Below the pieces are notes generated by a model. The model searched no databases. It had not been told where the DNA came from and was given only the letters and a program-made list of their open reading frames with translations. Positions 62,438 to 64,000 of a stretch of 64,000 nt of DNA are shown one piece after another. Each line of letters begins with the position of its first letter. The first letter of the stretch is position 1. The position numbers and the translations under genes are program-made. Origin of the DNA: Cymodocea nodosa (Eukaryota; Streptophyta; Magnoliopsida; Alismatales; Cymodoceaceae); assembly GCA_036874045.1 (NCBI GenBank), contig CM072339.1, positions 13,523,501 through 13,587,500 on the forward strand, read 5' to 3'.

Positions 62438-64000
62438 CTGAAAATGAGAACTTTTTCAATGAGAACTAAAAAAAAATACAATCTCCCAATATGTTAAGAA
62501 CATAAGGTTAGTCACAAAATATTAGAAATAATGGCCAGTTTTTATACTAAGAATACAAACTTAGAAGTTAACCAAAAAAGATAATATTGTTGCCAAGAAA
62601 ATTTAACATTAGGAAAAACATTGAAAATATGTTTGAAGAACAAGATATTCAGAATAATGACATTTCCATATGTAAATAAAGAAACACAAAATATTGTACG
62701 CAAACTCAATATTTTGCTTTAGATGGCCACCAAAGTGCGCAAAAAAGTAATACAAAGATAGTGGAATAGTAGTAGCGAATTAGTGAATTTAATTGTCAAA
62801 CAAGATATATGCTGCACAAAACAAAATTATGCAAGTGTAACAAATATGCCTACTAAATTTGAAGAAAAAAATAAACTACATGCATTTCCCAGCATACAGA
62901 GAAATTAAACAGCAATGGAACGGGAGATTTATATAACAGTTAGATGTGATATATTTATTTTGGAGAAAAGTAGTAAGTTTCGATGTAATAAAAGTAGATA
63001 TAAAATGTAAATATTATTTTGAATCAGAGTCTCAAATAATTAGGTCCTTCAACCACCATAAAAGTGCAACAATGTAACTTCTTATAAGGAGTTTTTATTG
63101 GATAACAGCAACTAACAAAATTATAAAAATAGAAGGCATATAGACACTTTATTAATATCACAAATTCATGTGGATCCCATGGAATTCAACATTGACACAC
63201 TCACCCACAAACTTAATGGTTGTGCTCTTTTTCAATACAAGGACATAAAATTTGGGATACAACTATTATTTCAGTGGAAAATATTTTTCATGGGATTTTT
63301 CATAACTGTTGTTGGTCATGTCAACCAACATTTTCAAATCAGTCCAAAATATTATGATAATGATCATAGCAGTATTTCTCACTCATTTCTTCTCCATGTC
63401 AAGTGACATTTTCAAATGACAGTTCATAATGATGATGATAGCAATGCTTTTCTTATTCATTTCACCTTTTTTGCTTTCCTCTTTTCTCTTCCACTCTCCT
63501 ACATTTAACAGAAGTTGGGCAAACATTTCTTATTGTATTTTGAATTCATTTATGGATCCAATTTGGAGGGGTGCATGTGAAGCTTATTGAACGGTAATGA
63601 CTGCCATACAGGGACAAAATTTGGGATACAACTATTTCAGTGGAAAATATTTTTCATGGGATTTTTCATAACTGTTGTCGGTCATGTCAACCAACATTTT
63701 CAAATCAGTCCAAAATATTATGATAATGATCATAGCAGTATTTCTCACTCATTTCTTCTCCATCATGTCAAGTAACATTTTCAAATGACAGTTCATAATG
63801 ATGATGATAGCAATGCTTCTTACTCATTTCTCCTTTTTTGCTTTCCTCTTTTCTCTTCCACTCTCCTACATTTAACAGAAGTTGGGCAAATATTTCTTAT
63901 TGTATTTTGAATTCATTTATGGATCCAATTTGGAGGGGCGCAGTGAAGCTTATTGAACAGTAATGACTGCCATACTGTCAACAGCATAAATCTAGGTTAG
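62438..64000. other. Intronic sequence of the CSC1-like gene up to the window edge
   Basis: No exon of the family is recognised on the minus strand here, although the preceding exon must lie further right. Contains the tandem repeat at 63241-63979. The plus-strand frames 63170-63406 and 63587-63775 lie in the repeat copies and are not genes. Confidence 0.7.
63241..63979. repeat. Tandem duplication, two copies of about 369 bp
   Basis: AAAATTTGGGATACAACTAT at about 63247 recurs at 63616, and copies stay alike to GTAATGACTGCCATAC near 63593 and 63961. The copies differ by a few small changes, so the duplication is recent. Confidence 0.9.

Noticed and set aside
63170-63775. Two similar plus-strand frames as duplicated small genes
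   Set aside because: They are the two copies of an intronic tandem repeat and share no coding signature.

Overview
The window is nuclear DNA of a flowering plant. Two host genes of plant families have plant-type introns: a tetra-MA3 translation-regulator gene near the left and a CSC1/OSCA calcium-channel gene at the right edge. About 45 kb of nested, broken plant LTR retrotransposons and one hAT DNA-transposon relic lie between and around them. I cannot name the species or decide monocot versus dicot. The DNA is AT-rich, so the GC-rich MA3 gene stands out.

Layout. 1-3072: 3' end of a Sirevirus-type Ty1/copia element (family A) running off the left edge. 3073-5460: unassigned DNA. 5522-7511 (minus): MA3 gene with one predicted 79-bp intron. 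7512-9628: its upstream region. 9629 to about 13230: hAT relic (minus), split by a family A solo LTR with a TTATT target-site duplication. 13509-14790: Ty3/gypsy (Athila/Tat-like) integrase fragment. 14814-28460 (minus): family A Sirevirus with both LTRs, PBS, gag, protease, integrase, part of RT, a third env-position coding region and repeated polypurine tracts. Its 5' LTR carries a family B fragment, and its interior carries a gypsy 3' segment. 29347-36068 (minus): family B Sirevirus derivative with gag and many polypurine tracts but no pol seen, split by a family A solo LTR (duplication CCTTC). 36069-42419: gypsy gag-protease, LTRs in both orientations, and a 1.1-kb direct duplication of a head-to-head LTR junction. 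42420-44029: family B LTR. 44141-45168: F-box pseudogene. 45169 to about 49000: gypsy 3' end and LTR. 49001-51770: a fourth Sirevirus-like relic (family D). 51780-53790 (minus): chromovirus-like gypsy gag-pol relic. 55323-62437 (minus): last seven coding exons of a CSC1/OSCA1-like channel; its 5' exons lie beyond the window.

Nested order from the sequence: the hAT copy and the family B element are older than the family A solo LTRs inside them. The two LTRs of the family A element differ at only about 4% of their first 260 bases, so it is fairly young.

Most unusual: the LTRs of unrelated families (copia A and B, gypsy C) share one vocabulary of short motifs. A degenerate 10-12-mer ending in AGTTA (CGTTAAGTTA, CGGATAGTTA, CGTTGAGTTA, CGGAGAGTTA) recurs in both orientations, often as small palindromes, mixed with CACGTG G-boxes. 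A similar module sits upstream of the third coding region of the family A element.
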